Shown here one piece after another: positions 26,421-35,062 of a DNA stretch of 64,000 bases. The notes beneath the pieces were generated by a model. The model was not told the origin of the DNA and made no database searches. It saw only the letters and a program-made list of their open reading frames with translations. Source of the DNA: Streptomyces sp. NBC_00510 (GTDB lineage: Bacteria > Actinomycetota > Actinomycetes > Streptomycetales > Streptomycetaceae); assembly GCA_036013505.1 (NCBI GenBank), contig CP107851.1, positions 2,790,001-2,854,000 on the forward strand. The letters are read 5' to 3'. Numbering within the stretch: position 1 is the stretch's first letter; every line of letters begins with the position of its first letter. The position numbers and the translations under genes were made by a program.

Positions 26421-28216
26421 ACCACCATCGCCGAGCCGCCGCCGCGGCGCACCGTCTCGGCGGCGGCGAGCCAGCGGCCGTCCGGCAGCCGCTGGACGCC
26501 CGTCGTCGCACCGATCTCACCCGCGTCGGCGAAGCTGTGCCCGATGTCCTTCAGCTCCGCCGCCACGTCGCTCGCGAGGAAGGCCGGCTCGACCTGCGTG
26601 GTCGCGGCGTTGCGCTGGCTGGCGCGCGGCGCGGCGATCGCGTCCACCAGCGGCATCCCGCGGTCGACGTGCTCGGTCAGCACCTGCAGCACGGTGGTGA
26701 TGATCGTGGCGCCGCCGGGCGAGCCGAGCGCGAAGTCGACGCGGCCGTCCTTCAGCACGATCGTCGGCGACATCGAGGAGCGCGGCCGCTTCCCGGGGCC
26801 CGGCAGGTTGGGGTCGTGCACCGAGGCGCTCGCCGGGACGAACGAGAAGTCGGTCAGCTCGTTGTTGAGCAGGAAACCGCGCCCGGGGACGGTGATGGCG
26901 CTGCCACCGGTCTGCTCGATGGTCAGCGTGTACGCGACGACGTTGCCCCATTTGTCGGCGACCGTGAGGTGCGTGGTGTTCTCGCCCTCGTACGTCGTCG
27001 GGGCGGCCTTGCCGCCGCGGTCGCAGCGCGCCGGGTGGGCCGGGTCGCCCGGGGCGACCGGGCTGGTCAGTACCGCGTCGTCCTTGATCAGGCAGGCCCG
27101 GGAGTCCGCGAACGACTGCGACAGCAGTCCCGCGGTCGGGACCTTCTCGAAGGCCGGGTCGCCGACCCAGCGGCCGCGGTCGGCGAAGGAGATCCGGCTC
27201 GCCTCGAGGAAGCGGTGCAGGTACTGGGCATCGGAGAGCCGGGAGAGCCTGCCGGTCCGCTCCAGGATGTTCAGCGCCTCGCCGACGGTGGTGCCGCCGG
27301 AGGAGGAGGGCGCCATGCCGTAGACGTCCAGGCCGCGGTAGGAGACCCGGGTCGGGTTCTGCGGCTTGGCCTTGTAGGCCTTCAGGTCCGCCGTCGTGAG
27401 GTCGCCGGGGCGGACGACCCGCGTCGCGGCCGGGTCCACCGGCGGCTTGCGCACGGTGTTCACGATGTCGGCGCCTATGCCGCCGCTGTAGACGGCGGAG
27501 ACGCCTTTGCGGCCCAGCTCGTCGTAGGTGCGGGCGAGGTCGGGGTTCTTGAGCGTGGAGCCCACCGCGGGCGGCTGCCCGCCGGGCAGGAAGAGCGCGG
27601 CGGTGGCCGGGAAGTCCTTGAAGCGCGCCTGGTTGGCTTCCGTCTGGCTGCGGAAGGTGGCGTCCACGGTGAACCCGTCGTGCGCGAGGCGCTCGGCGGG
27701 TCGCAGCACGTCACCCAGGCTGCGGCTGCCCCAGGATCTCAGGGCGGTGTCCCAGGTCGCGGGGGTACCGGGGACGCCGACGCCCAGACCGCTGGTGACG
27801 GCGTCGTTGAAGGGCAGCGGCTGGCCGTTCTCGACGAAGAGCTTGTCGGTGGCGCTCTTGGGGGCCGTCTCGCGGCCGTCGATGGTGTGGACCTTGCGCT
27901 GCCTCGCGTCGTAGTAGACGAAGTAACCGCCGCCGCCGATGCCCGAGGAGTACGGCTCGGTGACGCCCAGGGCGGCCGCGGTGGCGACCGCGGCGTCCAC
28001 GGCGTTCCCTCCGCGCCGCAGCACCTCGATGCCGGCGGCGGAGGCGTCGGCGTCGACGCTGGAGACCGCGCCCCCGTAGCCGACGGCGAGCGGGACCTTG
28101 GCGGGCGTGGCGTCCCGGGCCCGGGCGTCCGCCCCCGGCGGGGCCGCGGCCACCGACAGCGCGGCGGTGGCGGTTACGGCGAGCAGCGACAGACTCCGTA
28201 CAGCGTGACGACGCAT
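26402..28216 (-). CDS. ggt: Secreted gamma-glutamyltransferase
   Basis: 604 residues. It begins with a signal peptide (MRRHAVRSLSLLAVTATAALSVAAA, probable cleavage near 29-31), so the enzyme acts outside the cell on glutathione or gamma-glutamyl peptides. The self-cleavage/nucleophile threonine is in ENTTHLTVADKWG (about residue 409); GIGGGGYFVYYD near 97, RRGGNAVDAAVATA near 70, SSMSPTIVLKDG near 485 and GSPGGATIITTV near 501 complete the GGT fold. ATG 28216 has GGAGG upstream. It differs from the leaderless paralogue at 7285-9084 and belongs to the classical bacterial GGT type. Confidence 0.92.
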   Translation of the reverse strand: MRRHAVRSLSLLAVTATAALSVAAAPPGADARARDATPAKVPLAVGYGGAVSSVDADASAAGIEVLRRGGNAVDAAVATAAALGVTEPYSSGIGGGGYFVYYDARQRKVHTIDGRETAPKSATDKLFVENGQPLPFNDAVTSGLGVGVPGTPATWDTALRSWGSRSLGDVLRPAERLAHDGFTVDATFRSQTEANQARFKDFPATAALFLPGGQPPAVGSTLKNPDLARTYDELGRKGVSAVYSGGIGADIVNTVRKPPVDPAATRVVRPGDLTTADLKAYKAKPQNPTRVSYRGLDVYGMAPSSSGGTTVGEALNILERTGRLSRLSDAQYLHRFLEASRISFADRGRWVGDPAFEKVPTAGLLSQSFADSRACLIKDDAVLTSPVAPGDPAHPARCDRGGKAAPTTYEGENTTHLTVADKWGNVVAYTLTIEQTGGSAITVPGRGFLLNNELTDFSFVPASASVHDPNLPGPGKRPRSSMSPTIVLKDGRVDFALGSPGGATIITTVLQVLTEHVDRGMPLVDAIAAPRASQRNAATTQVEPAFLASDVAAELKDIGHSFADAGEIGATTGVQRLPDGRWLAAAETVRRGGGSAMVVQSTTR

Positions 28217-28304
28217 ACGTGGACCTCCACTGGGGCGACCGTCCGGGCAGCCTAACCCCACCCTGCCTTCCTCGTCAGGAACGCCTCAACTACGATCCCG
28301 GCCC

Positions 28305-29060
28305 ATGAGCGACGACGTGCGCAACTTCGTCCTGGGACTGGCCGCGAGCGGTATCAGCGCCGCGCTGGGCTGGTTCGTCCGCACGTACCTGTGGCGGCGC
28401 AAGCTGCGGCGCAAACAGCGCTTCTTCGGGCTGCCCACCGGCTCGGAGTGCCTGCTGGTGATCAACCGCGATCCGGGCTCGACTCGGGGATGGAGCGTGG
28501 CGCGCCATGACGTCTTCGCGCTGATCGAACTGTCAGCGCTGATCAAGGAGTGCGGGGCGCACGCCGAGATCCTGCCCCACGACACCGCCTGGCAGGGCTT
28601 CGGCGCGCGCACCGAGTTCTGCGTCGGCGGTCCGATATCCAACCACCGCATGGCGGCGCACCTGCGCTCCATGCTGCCCGGTTTCCAGGTCAACGACTTC
28701 ACCGGGCCCGTCGAGGACCAGGGCGCGCTGACCGTGGGCGGCGAGACCTACCGCATGGAGAAGGGCAAGGTGGAGTACGTCTTCCTGGCCCGGCTGGCCG
28801 CCGACGAGAACACCGGGAACAACCGCCCGGTCTTCCTCGCCTCCGGCCAGCGCGGGGTGACCAACCAGGCCGCCGTGCGCTACCTCGCCCGCCACTACCA
28901 GCGACTGTCCCGCAAGTACGGGGTGGACGGCACCTTCTGCCTGCTGCTGAAGGTCGTCAACTCCGACGCCTACGGACCCGACGTGGTGGAGGTCGTCGCC
29001 GACGTCACCCGCGAGGCCAAGACCCCCGCCAGCCGGCCGGTGACCGTCACCGCGGAGTGA
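28305..29060 (+). CDS. Membrane-anchored protein of unknown function
   Basis: 251 residues I do not recognise by name. An N-terminal hydrophobic stretch (FVLGLAASGISAALGWFVRTYLW, residues 8-30) followed by RRKLRRK looks like a single anchor with the rest in the cytoplasm. The soluble part starts CLLVINRDPG and contains ARTEFCVGGPISNHRMAAHL and LASGQRGVTNQAAVRYLARHY, suggesting an alpha/beta Rossmann-like sensor or nucleotide-binding domain, but without a diagnostic catalytic motif. Not in an operon; a terminator follows. Confidence 0.7.
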   Translation: MSDDVRNFVLGLAASGISAALGWFVRTYLWRRKLRRKQRFFGLPTGSECLLVINRDPGSTRGWSVARHDVFALIELSALIKECGAHAEILPHDTAWQGFGARTEFCVGGPISNHRMAAHLRSMLPGFQVNDFTGPVEDQGALTVGGETYRMEKGKVEYVFLARLAADENTGNNRPVFLASGQRGVTNQAAVRYLARHYQRLSRKYGVDGTFCLLLKVVNSDAYGPDVVEVVADVTREAKTPASRPVTVTAE

Positions 29061-29080
29061 CGGCCCGGGACCGGGCGGGC

Positions 29081-29108
29081 GGCCGCGGGGGCACGGGCCC
29101 CCGCGGCC
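29081..29108. terminator. Terminator between convergent anchored-protein and SGNH genes
   Basis: 12-bp perfect stem GGCCGCGGGGGC / GCCCCCGCGGCC with a 4-nt loop, 20 nt after one stop and 3 nt before the other. Confidence 0.8.
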
Positions 29109-29111
29109 CCG

Positions 29112-30026
29112 TCATATGCGGCCGCGCACGCAGAGCTGGTCCAGGACGGCAGCGGCCATGGCCTGCTCGCCCAGCGCGTTGGGATGGGCGGGCGCGGCCG
29201 GAGCGGCGGGCGTGAGCGGCTCGATCCAGCGGACCCCGGGGGCCGTGCACATGTCGTGGCCGACGGTCGGGGTGTAGGTGTCGACGTAGGTCGCGTGGGC
29301 GGCCTTGGCACGACGGGCCAGCATGGCGTTGAGCCGCTTCTCGGTGTCCCGGAGGTAGGCGAAGTCCTTGTCGGCGAAGGGCACGGCCGGGCGGCAGCCG
29401 ACCCCGCTGTCGGGGAGCAGCGCCGGGTAGCCGACGACCACGACGCGGGCCCGCGGGGCGCGGTGGTGGATGGCGTCCAGCACGGCGTCGACCTTCGGTG
29501 CGGTCTGCTCCACGGCGGCCCGCAACTGGTCGGTTCCGCCGGCCGTGTAGTACTTCTCGCAGGGATTTCCGGTCGGGTCGGAGACCGCGGCGCCGGCGCA
29601 GGTGCGGATGATGCTGCCGAAGCCGACGTCGTTGCCGCCGATCTGCAGGGTGACCAGGGAGGTCCGCCGGCTCAGGGCGTCCAGCTGCGGCGGGTTGCTG
29701 CCCTGCGCCTTCCACATCTCGGCGGTGGTGGCCCCGCCACAGCTCACGTCGGTCAGGGTGGTGCCTCTCAGCCGCCCAGCCACCAGCGAGGGGTAGTTCC
29801 GGTTCGACCGGGCGCAATTGGCGTCCACCTGGTCGGGGATGAGCGGTCCCGACGTGTACGAGTCCCCGAGCGCGACGTACGCGTCCCGGTGGCCGTTGCC
29901 GTGACCGTTGCCTTGGTGGTGTCCGTCGCGCGTGTGCGCGGTGGCCGGAACCGCGCCCACCGCGGTGAGCACGAGCGCGGCCGACGCCGCGGCCGCTCCC
30001 AGGATCGATGCACGTCCGACACCCAT
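29112..30026 (-). CDS. Secreted SGNH/GDSL-type esterase or lipase
   Basis: 304 residues with a signal peptide (SILGAAAASAALVLTAVGAVPATA, cut near 31) and a His/Gly-rich linker (HHQGNGHGNGH). SGNH blocks are present: catalytic Ser in ALGDSYTSG (about residues 52-60), the Gly in SCGGATT, Asn in IGGNDVGF and the C-terminal Asp/His region ending PAHPNALGE. Paired cysteines (CARS/SCGG, CAGA/CEKY, CRPA/CTAP) fit three disulfides, as in the Streptomyces SGNH lipases of the S. coelicolor/S. rimosus type. The lipid substrate is not defined. Confidence 0.9.
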   Translation of the reverse strand: MGVGRASILGAAAASAALVLTAVGAVPATAHTRDGHHQGNGHGNGHRDAYVALGDSYTSGPLIPDQVDANCARSNRNYPSLVAGRLRGTTLTDVSCGGATTAEMWKAQGSNPPQLDALSRRTSLVTLQIGGNDVGFGSIIRTCAGAAVSDPTGNPCEKYYTAGGTDQLRAAVEQTAPKVDAVLDAIHHRAPRARVVVVGYPALLPDSGVGCRPAVPFADKDFAYLRDTEKRLNAMLARRAKAAHATYVDTYTPTVGHDMCTAPGVRWIEPLTPAAPAAPAHPNALGEQAMAAAVLDQLCVRGRI

Positions 30027-30143
30027 CGGGCCCTCCCCCAGTCGACGCTGACGGGTTCAGATTCGGCGCCCCGCGTGGCCGAAGTCAATGGATGCGTCGC
30101 AAGTTCGCTCGATGGACTGACGTTCCCTCAGCTCAAGGCAATC

Positions 30144-30159
30144 GTTACTGGCGCGTAAC
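30144..30159. promoter_or_regulatory. Inverted repeat upstream of S15-type hydrolase gene
   Basis: GTTAC-6-GTAAC, followed by further GTAA/TTAC-like elements up to about 30185, 77 nt before the start of the hydrolase gene and in a locally AT-richer stretch (30125-30215). Candidate operator. Confidence 0.35.
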
Positions 30160-30235
30160 ATGCAGACGTATTACCAACGGTAAGCGGCTCTGGTTACTCT
30201 CCAGTCACTTTGTCACGGGGACATCTGGAGCCGCC

Positions 30236-31867
30236 ATGAGAGCGCCTCGTACCACCGCGGGAACGTTTTCCGCCGTCCTGCTCGCCACCGCGGCACTGGG
30301 CATCGCGACCCCCGCCGCGCACGCGACCCCGGTCGCAGACCCGGGCACCACGGCCGGCGCGGTCCGCGCGGCGGGCACCTCCGCCGCCCCCTCCGTCCGC
30401 TTCGTCGACATCCCGGGAGCCGGCGGGATCACCCTCAAGGGGAACGTCTTCACCCCTTCGGGTAACGGCAGTCGCGACGCAAGTGCGCGCTATCCCGCCG
30501 TCGTCCTCCCCAGCAGCTGGGGCCTGAACGACCTGCAGTACCTGGCCCAGGCACAGAAGCTCGCCGACTCCGGTTACGTCGTGGTGAGTTACACCGCGCG
30601 CGGCTTCTACCTCTCCGGCGGGACGATCGACGTCGCCGGGCCGCTCGACGTCGCGGACATCTCGAAGGTCATCGACTGGACGCTCGCCAACACCCCCGCC
30701 GACCCCGGCCGGATCGGCATGGCCGGCGTCTCCTACGGTGCCGGGCTGACCCTCATGGGCGCCGCGCACGACCCCCGCGTCAAGGCGGTGGCGGCACTCA
30801 GCGGCTGGGCGGACCTGACCGAGTCCATCTACGGCGGCCGCACCCAGCACCTGCAGTCCTCCCTGCTGCTGGGCGCCGCCGGATACCTCACGGGCCGGCC
30901 CAGCGCCGAGTTCCAGCGGGTGCTCGGCGACTTCCTGGCCTCCGACTACGACCGGGAGGACGAGCTGATCGCCTGGAGCCGGCTGCGCTCCCCCGGCACC
31001 CACCTCGACCGGATCAACGCCAACGGCACCGCCGTGATGCTCGCCAACGCCTGGGGCGACACGATCTTCTCGCCCAACCAGCTCGCCTCGTTCTACGACC
31101 GGCTGACCGTCCCCAAGCGCCTGGAGTTCCGCCCGGGCGACCACGCGACACCCGAGATCACGGGGCTGTTCGGGCTGCCCAACGACGTCTGGTCCGACAC
31201 GCGGCGCTGGCTGGACCACCACCTCAAGGGCGTGGACAACGGCATCGACAAGGAGCAGCCGGTCCGCCTGGCCTCCCGCGGCGGTGGCGGCTACGAGGGG
31301 TACGGCAGCTGGTCGGCCGTGCCCTCGGCCACCCGCGAGCTGCCGCTGGACGGCACCCGTCGCATCGCCGCGAACATCGACTCGGGCGCGGACGGCGGCA
31401 TCATCTTCCTCTCCTCGCTCGCCGACCAGCTCGCGAAGGCGCCGCCCGTCGTCTCCGTGCCGCTGTTGCCGCGTGCCTTCGCCGCAGTCTGGCAGAGTCC
31501 CCGCGACGAGACCGCGCAGCAGGTCCGCGGCACCCCCGTGCTGCACACCACGGTGACGCCCTCGGCCTCCCGGGGCACCTTCGTGGCCTACCTGTACGAC
31601 GTGAACTCCCTCGGCATCGGCGAGCTGATCACGCACGCCCCCTACACCTTCACCGACCGCACCCCGGGAAGCCCCTTCGCGGTGGACCTGGAGCTGTACT
31701 CCACCGCCTACGACGTCCCGGCCGGCCACCGCCTGGCCGTGGTCGTGGACACCGTCGACCCCCTCTACATCGAACACAACCCGGCCTTCTCCGGGCTGGC
31801 CTTCTCCTCCCCGGCGGCGGACCCGTCAAGGCTCTCCGTGCCGCTTCGCCGACCGTCACTCCCGTAG
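30236..31867 (+). CDS. Secreted S15 / CocE-like alpha/beta hydrolase
   Basis: 543 residues. The signal peptide (TTAGTFSAVLLATAALGIAT, cut near PAAHA at about 25) directs export. The catalytic domain has the nucleophile elbow GMAGVSYGAG (about residues 161-170), an Asp in NAWGDTIF near 268 and His in PGDHATPE near 302, then a C-terminal jelly-roll-type region ending VDPLYIEHNP. This is the arrangement of X-prolyl dipeptidyl-peptidase/CocE esterases. It may be a peptidase or an acyl esterase. ATG 30236 has GGAG 5 nt upstream; extension further up has no support. Confidence 0.85.
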   Translation: MRAPRTTAGTFSAVLLATAALGIATPAAHATPVADPGTTAGAVRAAGTSAAPSVRFVDIPGAGGITLKGNVFTPSGNGSRDASARYPAVVLPSSWGLNDLQYLAQAQKLADSGYVVVSYTARGFYLSGGTIDVAGPLDVADISKVIDWTLANTPADPGRIGMAGVSYGAGLTLMGAAHDPRVKAVAALSGWADLTESIYGGRTQHLQSSLLLGAAGYLTGRPSAEFQRVLGDFLASDYDREDELIAWSRLRSPGTHLDRINANGTAVMLANAWGDTIFSPNQLASFYDRLTVPKRLEFRPGDHATPEITGLFGLPNDVWSDTRRWLDHHLKGVDNGIDKEQPVRLASRGGGGYEGYGSWSAVPSATRELPLDGTRRIAANIDSGADGGIIFLSSLADQLAKAPPVVSVPLLPRAFAAVWQSPRDETAQQVRGTPVLHTTVTPSASRGTFVAYLYDVNSLGIGELITHAPYTFTDRTPGSPFAVDLELYSTAYDVPAGHRLAVVVDTVDPLYIEHNPAFSGLAFSSPAADPSRLSVPLRRPSLP

Positions 31868-31869
31868 CG

Positions 31870-31905
31870 TGCGTACCTCGGTACGCAGCTGTGGCCTGCG
31901 TACCT
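31870..31905 (+). promoter_or_regulatory. Operator-like repeats before GntR gene
   Basis: A perfect palindrome TGCGTACC-TC-GGTACGCA at 31870-31887 is followed by a further half-site TGCGTACCT at 31897-31905, 36 nt before the regulator start. The position suggests autoregulation by the GntR protein. Confidence 0.6.
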
Positions 31906-31941
31906 AACGTCGTGCCAGGAGCGGGAGAGAGGACAGCGGGG

Positions 31942-32688
31942 ATGGCCGAGCCGGCGCCGGTGTACCAGTGGATCGCCGACGACCTCATGCGGCGGATCGA
32001 CGAGGGACTCCTCAAGCCCGAGTCCCGCATCCCCTCCCGTTCCCGGCTCAAGGAGGCCTACAAGGCGAGCGACCAGACCGTCGACCGGGCGGTGCGCGTG
32101 CTGAAGGCGGCGGGCTACGTCGAAGGGCAGTTCGGGCGCGGGGTGTTCGTGATCGACCGTTCGGCCCGCGGGACGCTCGACCGCGGCACCGGCGCCGTCG
32201 ACTCACCCTTCGCCACACGGGTCGCCGGCGACGCCGCGGCGGTGGACTGGGAGGCCTCGACGGTCACCACGACCGCCCCGCCGGCCATCGCCGAGCGGCT
32301 CGACATCGCCACCGGTGACCCGGTGGTGATGACCCGTTACGAGTACCTGGCGAACCGCCGGCCCGTCCAGCTCGCGACCAGTTGGGAACCGCTGGCCATC
32401 ACCGACGGCACGGACGTCGCGCACCCCGAGCGCGGCCCCTACGCCCGCCGCGGGGTGCGGGGACGGCTGGCCGCGATCGGGGTCCGCGTGGTGCGGGCCC
32501 GCGAGGTCCTGGAGTCGCGGCCTGCCACCGGCTGGGAGGCGCAGACCCTCGGCTGTGCGCACGGCCAGTGCGTGACGGCGGTCCAGCGGACGTACTTCGA
32601 CGCCGACGACCGCGCCGTGGAGACCTCGGACACGGTGATCCGCGCCGACCGCTGGCGCGTGGCGTACAGCATCGACTTCTCGTCCTGA
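31942..32688 (+). CDS. GntR-family (HutC-type) transcription regulator
   Basis: 248 residues. The N-terminal winged helix reads IADDLMRRIDEGLLKPESRIPSRSRLKEAY then SDQTVDRAVRVLKAAGYVEG (recognition helix about residues 42-55), and the C-terminal ~150 residues form a UTRA-type effector domain (PVVMTRYEYLANRRPVQLATSW). No metabolic operon is attached, so the ligand is unknown. The upstream TGCGTACC palindrome is its likely own operator. ATG 31942 was chosen with a GGGG-rich site just before it. Confidence 0.85.
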   Translation: MAEPAPVYQWIADDLMRRIDEGLLKPESRIPSRSRLKEAYKASDQTVDRAVRVLKAAGYVEGQFGRGVFVIDRSARGTLDRGTGAVDSPFATRVAGDAAAVDWEASTVTTTAPPAIAERLDIATGDPVVMTRYEYLANRRPVQLATSWEPLAITDGTDVAHPERGPYARRGVRGRLAAIGVRVVRAREVLESRPATGWEAQTLGCAHGQCVTAVQRTYFDADDRAVETSDTVIRADRWRVAYSIDFSS

Positions 32689-32701
32689 CCGGCTGCCGGG
32701 C

Positions 32702-32734
32702 GGGCGCGTGGCCGGGCCCGGCGGGGCCGCGCCC
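32702..32734. terminator. Possible terminator between GntR and TfoX-like genes
   Basis: GGGCGCG and CGCGCCC arms (7 bp) in very GC-rich sequence between two convergent genes. The loop is long, so this is only a weak candidate. Confidence 0.35.
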
Positions 32735-32760
32735 CTCGGCCGGGTGGTGGCGCGCGATCG

Positions 32761-33045
32761 CTAACGGCCTCCGGCTGCGGCGCCCGCGTGGCCCTCGCCC
32801 AGTACCCGGCCGACCAGGGCGTCGCGGTCGGCCTTGGGGATGGCGGTCCAGCGGGTACCGCGGATCGCGCCCTCGAGGGCGAGCAGGGTGTGGGTGCAGG
32901 CGTCCTCGGGAAGCCCCTCGCGGATCATCGCGAAGGCCCCTCCGGATCCGAGGCGGCGCAGCTCGTCGGCGTCCGGCACACCGGCGCTGCGGAGGCGCTC
33001 GGCCAGGACCGCGCCGATGTTGGGCATCTGCTGCAGGGAGTCCAT
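32761..33045 (-). CDS. TfoX C-terminal-domain protein
   Basis: 94 residues matching the helix-hairpin-helix-like C-terminal domain of the competence regulator TfoX: LQQMPNIGAVLAERLRSAGV (residues 4-23) then ADELRRLGSGGAFAMIRE. Stand-alone versions are common and have no demonstrated role in transformation in actinomycetes. ATG 33045; a GTG one codon upstream is possible. Confidence 0.75.
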   Translation of the reverse strand: MDSLQQMPNIGAVLAERLRSAGVPDADELRRLGSGGAFAMIREGLPEDACTHTLLALEGAIRGTRWTAIPKADRDALVGRVLGEGHAGAAAGGR

Positions 33046-33074
33046 GACCCCATCATGCACCTCCCGACGCCCCG

Positions 33075-33596
33075 TCAGACGGCGATCTCGGCCCAGACAC
33101 GCTTGCCGCCCGGCAGGAGGTCTGTCCCCCAGCGGTAGGTGAGGGCGGAAACCACCTGAAGACCGCGGGCGCTCCCCGTCGTGTCGGGGACCCGCCCGGT
33201 CAGCACCAGGCAGGGCGGAGTGCGGGAGCCGTCGCGGACCGACATGTGCACCAGCGTCAGCCGCCGCGACAGCGTGACGCCCACACGCCGGCCCCCGGCG
33301 TGCCGCACGGCGTTGGAGACGAGCTCGGCCAGGACGATGCTCGCGGGGTCCATCAGGTACCCGAGATCCCACGCGTCCAGGGTCGCCGCCAGGATGCGGC
33401 GCGCCTGGGCGGGCGCCAGGTCGTCGGCGGGCAGGAAGACCTCGCCCAGCAGGACGGTGGCGGGTGGGGCCGGGACGGGTTCGGCCGCCGGACCGTGGGT
33501 ATGGAGGGTATCCGGAGGGGACTCGTCTCCGGCACCGCGGTCGGCGCCGGGGGCGACGCGCCGGAACGGGGGCTGTGCGGCCAGGTTGTCCCCCAT
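33075..33596 (-). CDS. RsbW-like ATP-binding protein (HATPase_c, anti-sigma type)
   Basis: 173 residues. The GHKL-type ATPase core begins about residue 60 with the N box LAELVSNAVRHAGGR (about 89-103), the G1-like VRDGSRTPPCLV and the G2 ARGLQVV. The first ~50 residues are Pro/Ala-rich and probably disordered. Streptomycetes carry dozens of these putative anti-sigma or regulator-binding kinases, often next to XRE-type regulators, as here (divergent neighbour). No sigma factor or DUF397 partner is adjacent. Confidence 0.85.
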   Translation of the reverse strand: MGDNLAAQPPFRRVAPGADRGAGDESPPDTLHTHGPAAEPVPAPPATVLLGEVFLPADDLAPAQARRILAATLDAWDLGYLMDPASIVLAELVSNAVRHAGGRRVGVTLSRRLTLVHMSVRDGSRTPPCLVLTGRVPDTTGSARGLQVVSALTYRWGTDLLPGGKRVWAEIAV

Positions 33597-33741
33597 GTGA
33601 CCACCTCACAGGTGTCGTAGGTGGCGCCGAGCATTCCGTGAAGCACACGTGCACGCGATACCCCCGCGCTATTCTCACCACGACATACCCGCTGGTAACG
33701 CCGGTGGAAGGAACCGGCGCCGGTACGGAGGGGAGTCGTGG
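33597..33741. promoter_or_regulatory. Divergent promoter region, ATPase / XRE regulator
   Basis: 145 nt between divergent genes. A relatively AT-rich patch at 33655-33700 (around CTATTCTCACCACGACAT) is the probable promoter area. No convincing operator repeat was found. Confidence 0.4.
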
Positions 33742-34599
33742 ATGTCGGGACCGGTTTCTGGCGATGCCGTCGAGATCCCCGCGTGGGCCTGGGAGCGCGA
33801 GGAGATACGGGAGGCCCTGCGGGCCCGCGACGCCGGGGCGATCCTGCGGTTCGCACAGCAGTACGGCGGCGCGAGCCAGTCGCGCATCGCCGCCGCGACG
33901 GGGCTGCTGCAGGGTCGGGTCAACGAGATCGTGCGGGGCCGCCGCTCGGTGGTGCGGTTCGACGTGTTCGAGCGGATCGCGCAGGGCCTGCGCATGCCGG
34001 ACCACGCACGGATGCTCATGGGGCTCGCGCCGCGCCGCCTGCGCTCGTACGGCTTCCGCGACCTGATGGACCATCCGCAGGTCGCGGCGGTCGCGCTGAC
34101 CAAGCCCGAGGCCGCCGCGGAGATCCGCGAGGTGGCCGCGAGCGCCGACGCGGTGGACGTGGTGGGCGTGCGCGCCCTGGGCCTGGTGGCGCTCGGCGAC
34201 TCGCTGCTGCGCGGGCCGCTGACCCGCGACGGCCGGACCGGGGCCCCCCGCATGCGGCTGCTGTTGCTGCACCCGGAGAGCCCCGCGGTCGCCCGGATCG
34301 CGGAGGAGGTAGGCGAGACACCGCGCTTCTTCGCGTCGAGCCTGCGCTTCGCGGAGGACATGCTCGCCGCCCTCGCCGAAGAAGGAACGATTCAGCTGGA
34401 GGTCTACCGCTACCGCACCGCGCCGGTGTGGCGGTTGGTGCGCCTCGACGGTGCCGCCTTCGTCTCCGTCATCGGACCGCCGGCGGACCCGCGGGGCTCG
34501 CTGGTCTACCGGCTCTCCGCCACACCGCCCGGCTCGGTGCTCTACGGCTTCGACCGCTGGTTCGAGGCCATGCTCGGCGAGGCCGAGCGCGTCATCTAG
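33742..34599 (+). CDS. XRE-type helix-turn-helix regulator with C-terminal effector domain
   Basis: 285 residues. The N-terminal HTH is QSRIAAATGLLQGRVNEIVRG (about residues 48-68), followed by a ~200-residue alpha/beta domain (VDVVGVRALGLVALGDSLLRG ... LEVYRYRTAPVWRLVRLDG ... GSVLYGFDRWFEAMLGEA) resembling the DUF5919 regulators of Streptomyces. It is the divergent partner of the RsbW-like ATPase, an arrangement typical of small regulatory modules that influence development. GGAGGGGAG precedes ATG 33742. Confidence 0.8.
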   Translation: MSGPVSGDAVEIPAWAWEREEIREALRARDAGAILRFAQQYGGASQSRIAAATGLLQGRVNEIVRGRRSVVRFDVFERIAQGLRMPDHARMLMGLAPRRLRSYGFRDLMDHPQVAAVALTKPEAAAEIREVAASADAVDVVGVRALGLVALGDSLLRGPLTRDGRTGAPRMRLLLLHPESPAVARIAEEVGETPRFFASSLRFAEDMLAALAEEGTIQLEVYRYRTAPVWRLVRLDGAAFVSVIGPPADPRGSLVYRLSATPPGSVLYGFDRWFEAMLGEAERVI

Positions 34600-34615
34600 G
34601 AACGCCGGGCGGCGC

Positions 34616-35062
34616 TCAGGCCTCGGACGCCTCCGCGTGGACCTGGGACAGCTCCGGGGTGCCGCTCTCCGCCCACTCGTGGCCGGCCTCGACGACGTCG
34701 AGTTCACGGCCGGAGGCCAGCAGGATGACGGGCCGGCCGTTCGGCCAGATCTGCCAGCTCGCGCCCGGCACGGTGCGCACGACGACCGTGCCGAGGTAGA
34801 GCCCGGCGTCGTTGCCGAGCCAGGACAGCTCGTCCGGGTCGTCGCGCCAGCGCGGCACCAATTGGTCCAGGCGCTCCAAAGAGACGGCCGTGTCGTCCAG
34901 TTCCACGCCCTCGGCCTCGGCCCTGGCGCGCAGCAGCTCGCACTCGGAGAGCAGTTCCGCGACTCCTTCCGGGTCCTCGGCGAGGGACTCCGGTACGGCC
35001 GCGCCGCGGACCTCGCCGTACCGTTTGCGCCACCTGTCCAGGAAGGAGATGTCCATGGGCAT
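34616..35062 (-). CDS. DUF6278-like conserved protein
   Basis: 148 residues conserved in streptomycetes without known function (matches my memory of DUF6278). N-terminal MPMDISFLDRWRKRYGE, central LLSECELLRARAEAEGVELDDT and the compact C-terminal LGNDAGLYLGTVVVRTVPGA suggest a small cytosolic alpha/beta protein. Its ATG shares one base with the TGA of the upstream cupin gene (TGATG), so translation is probably coupled. Confidence 0.7.
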   Translation of the reverse strand: MPMDISFLDRWRKRYGEVRGAAVPESLAEDPEGVAELLSECELLRARAEAEGVELDDTAVSLERLDQLVPRWRDDPDELSWLGNDAGLYLGTVVVRTVPGASWQIWPNGRPVILLASGRELDVVEAGHEWAESGTPELSQVHAEASEA

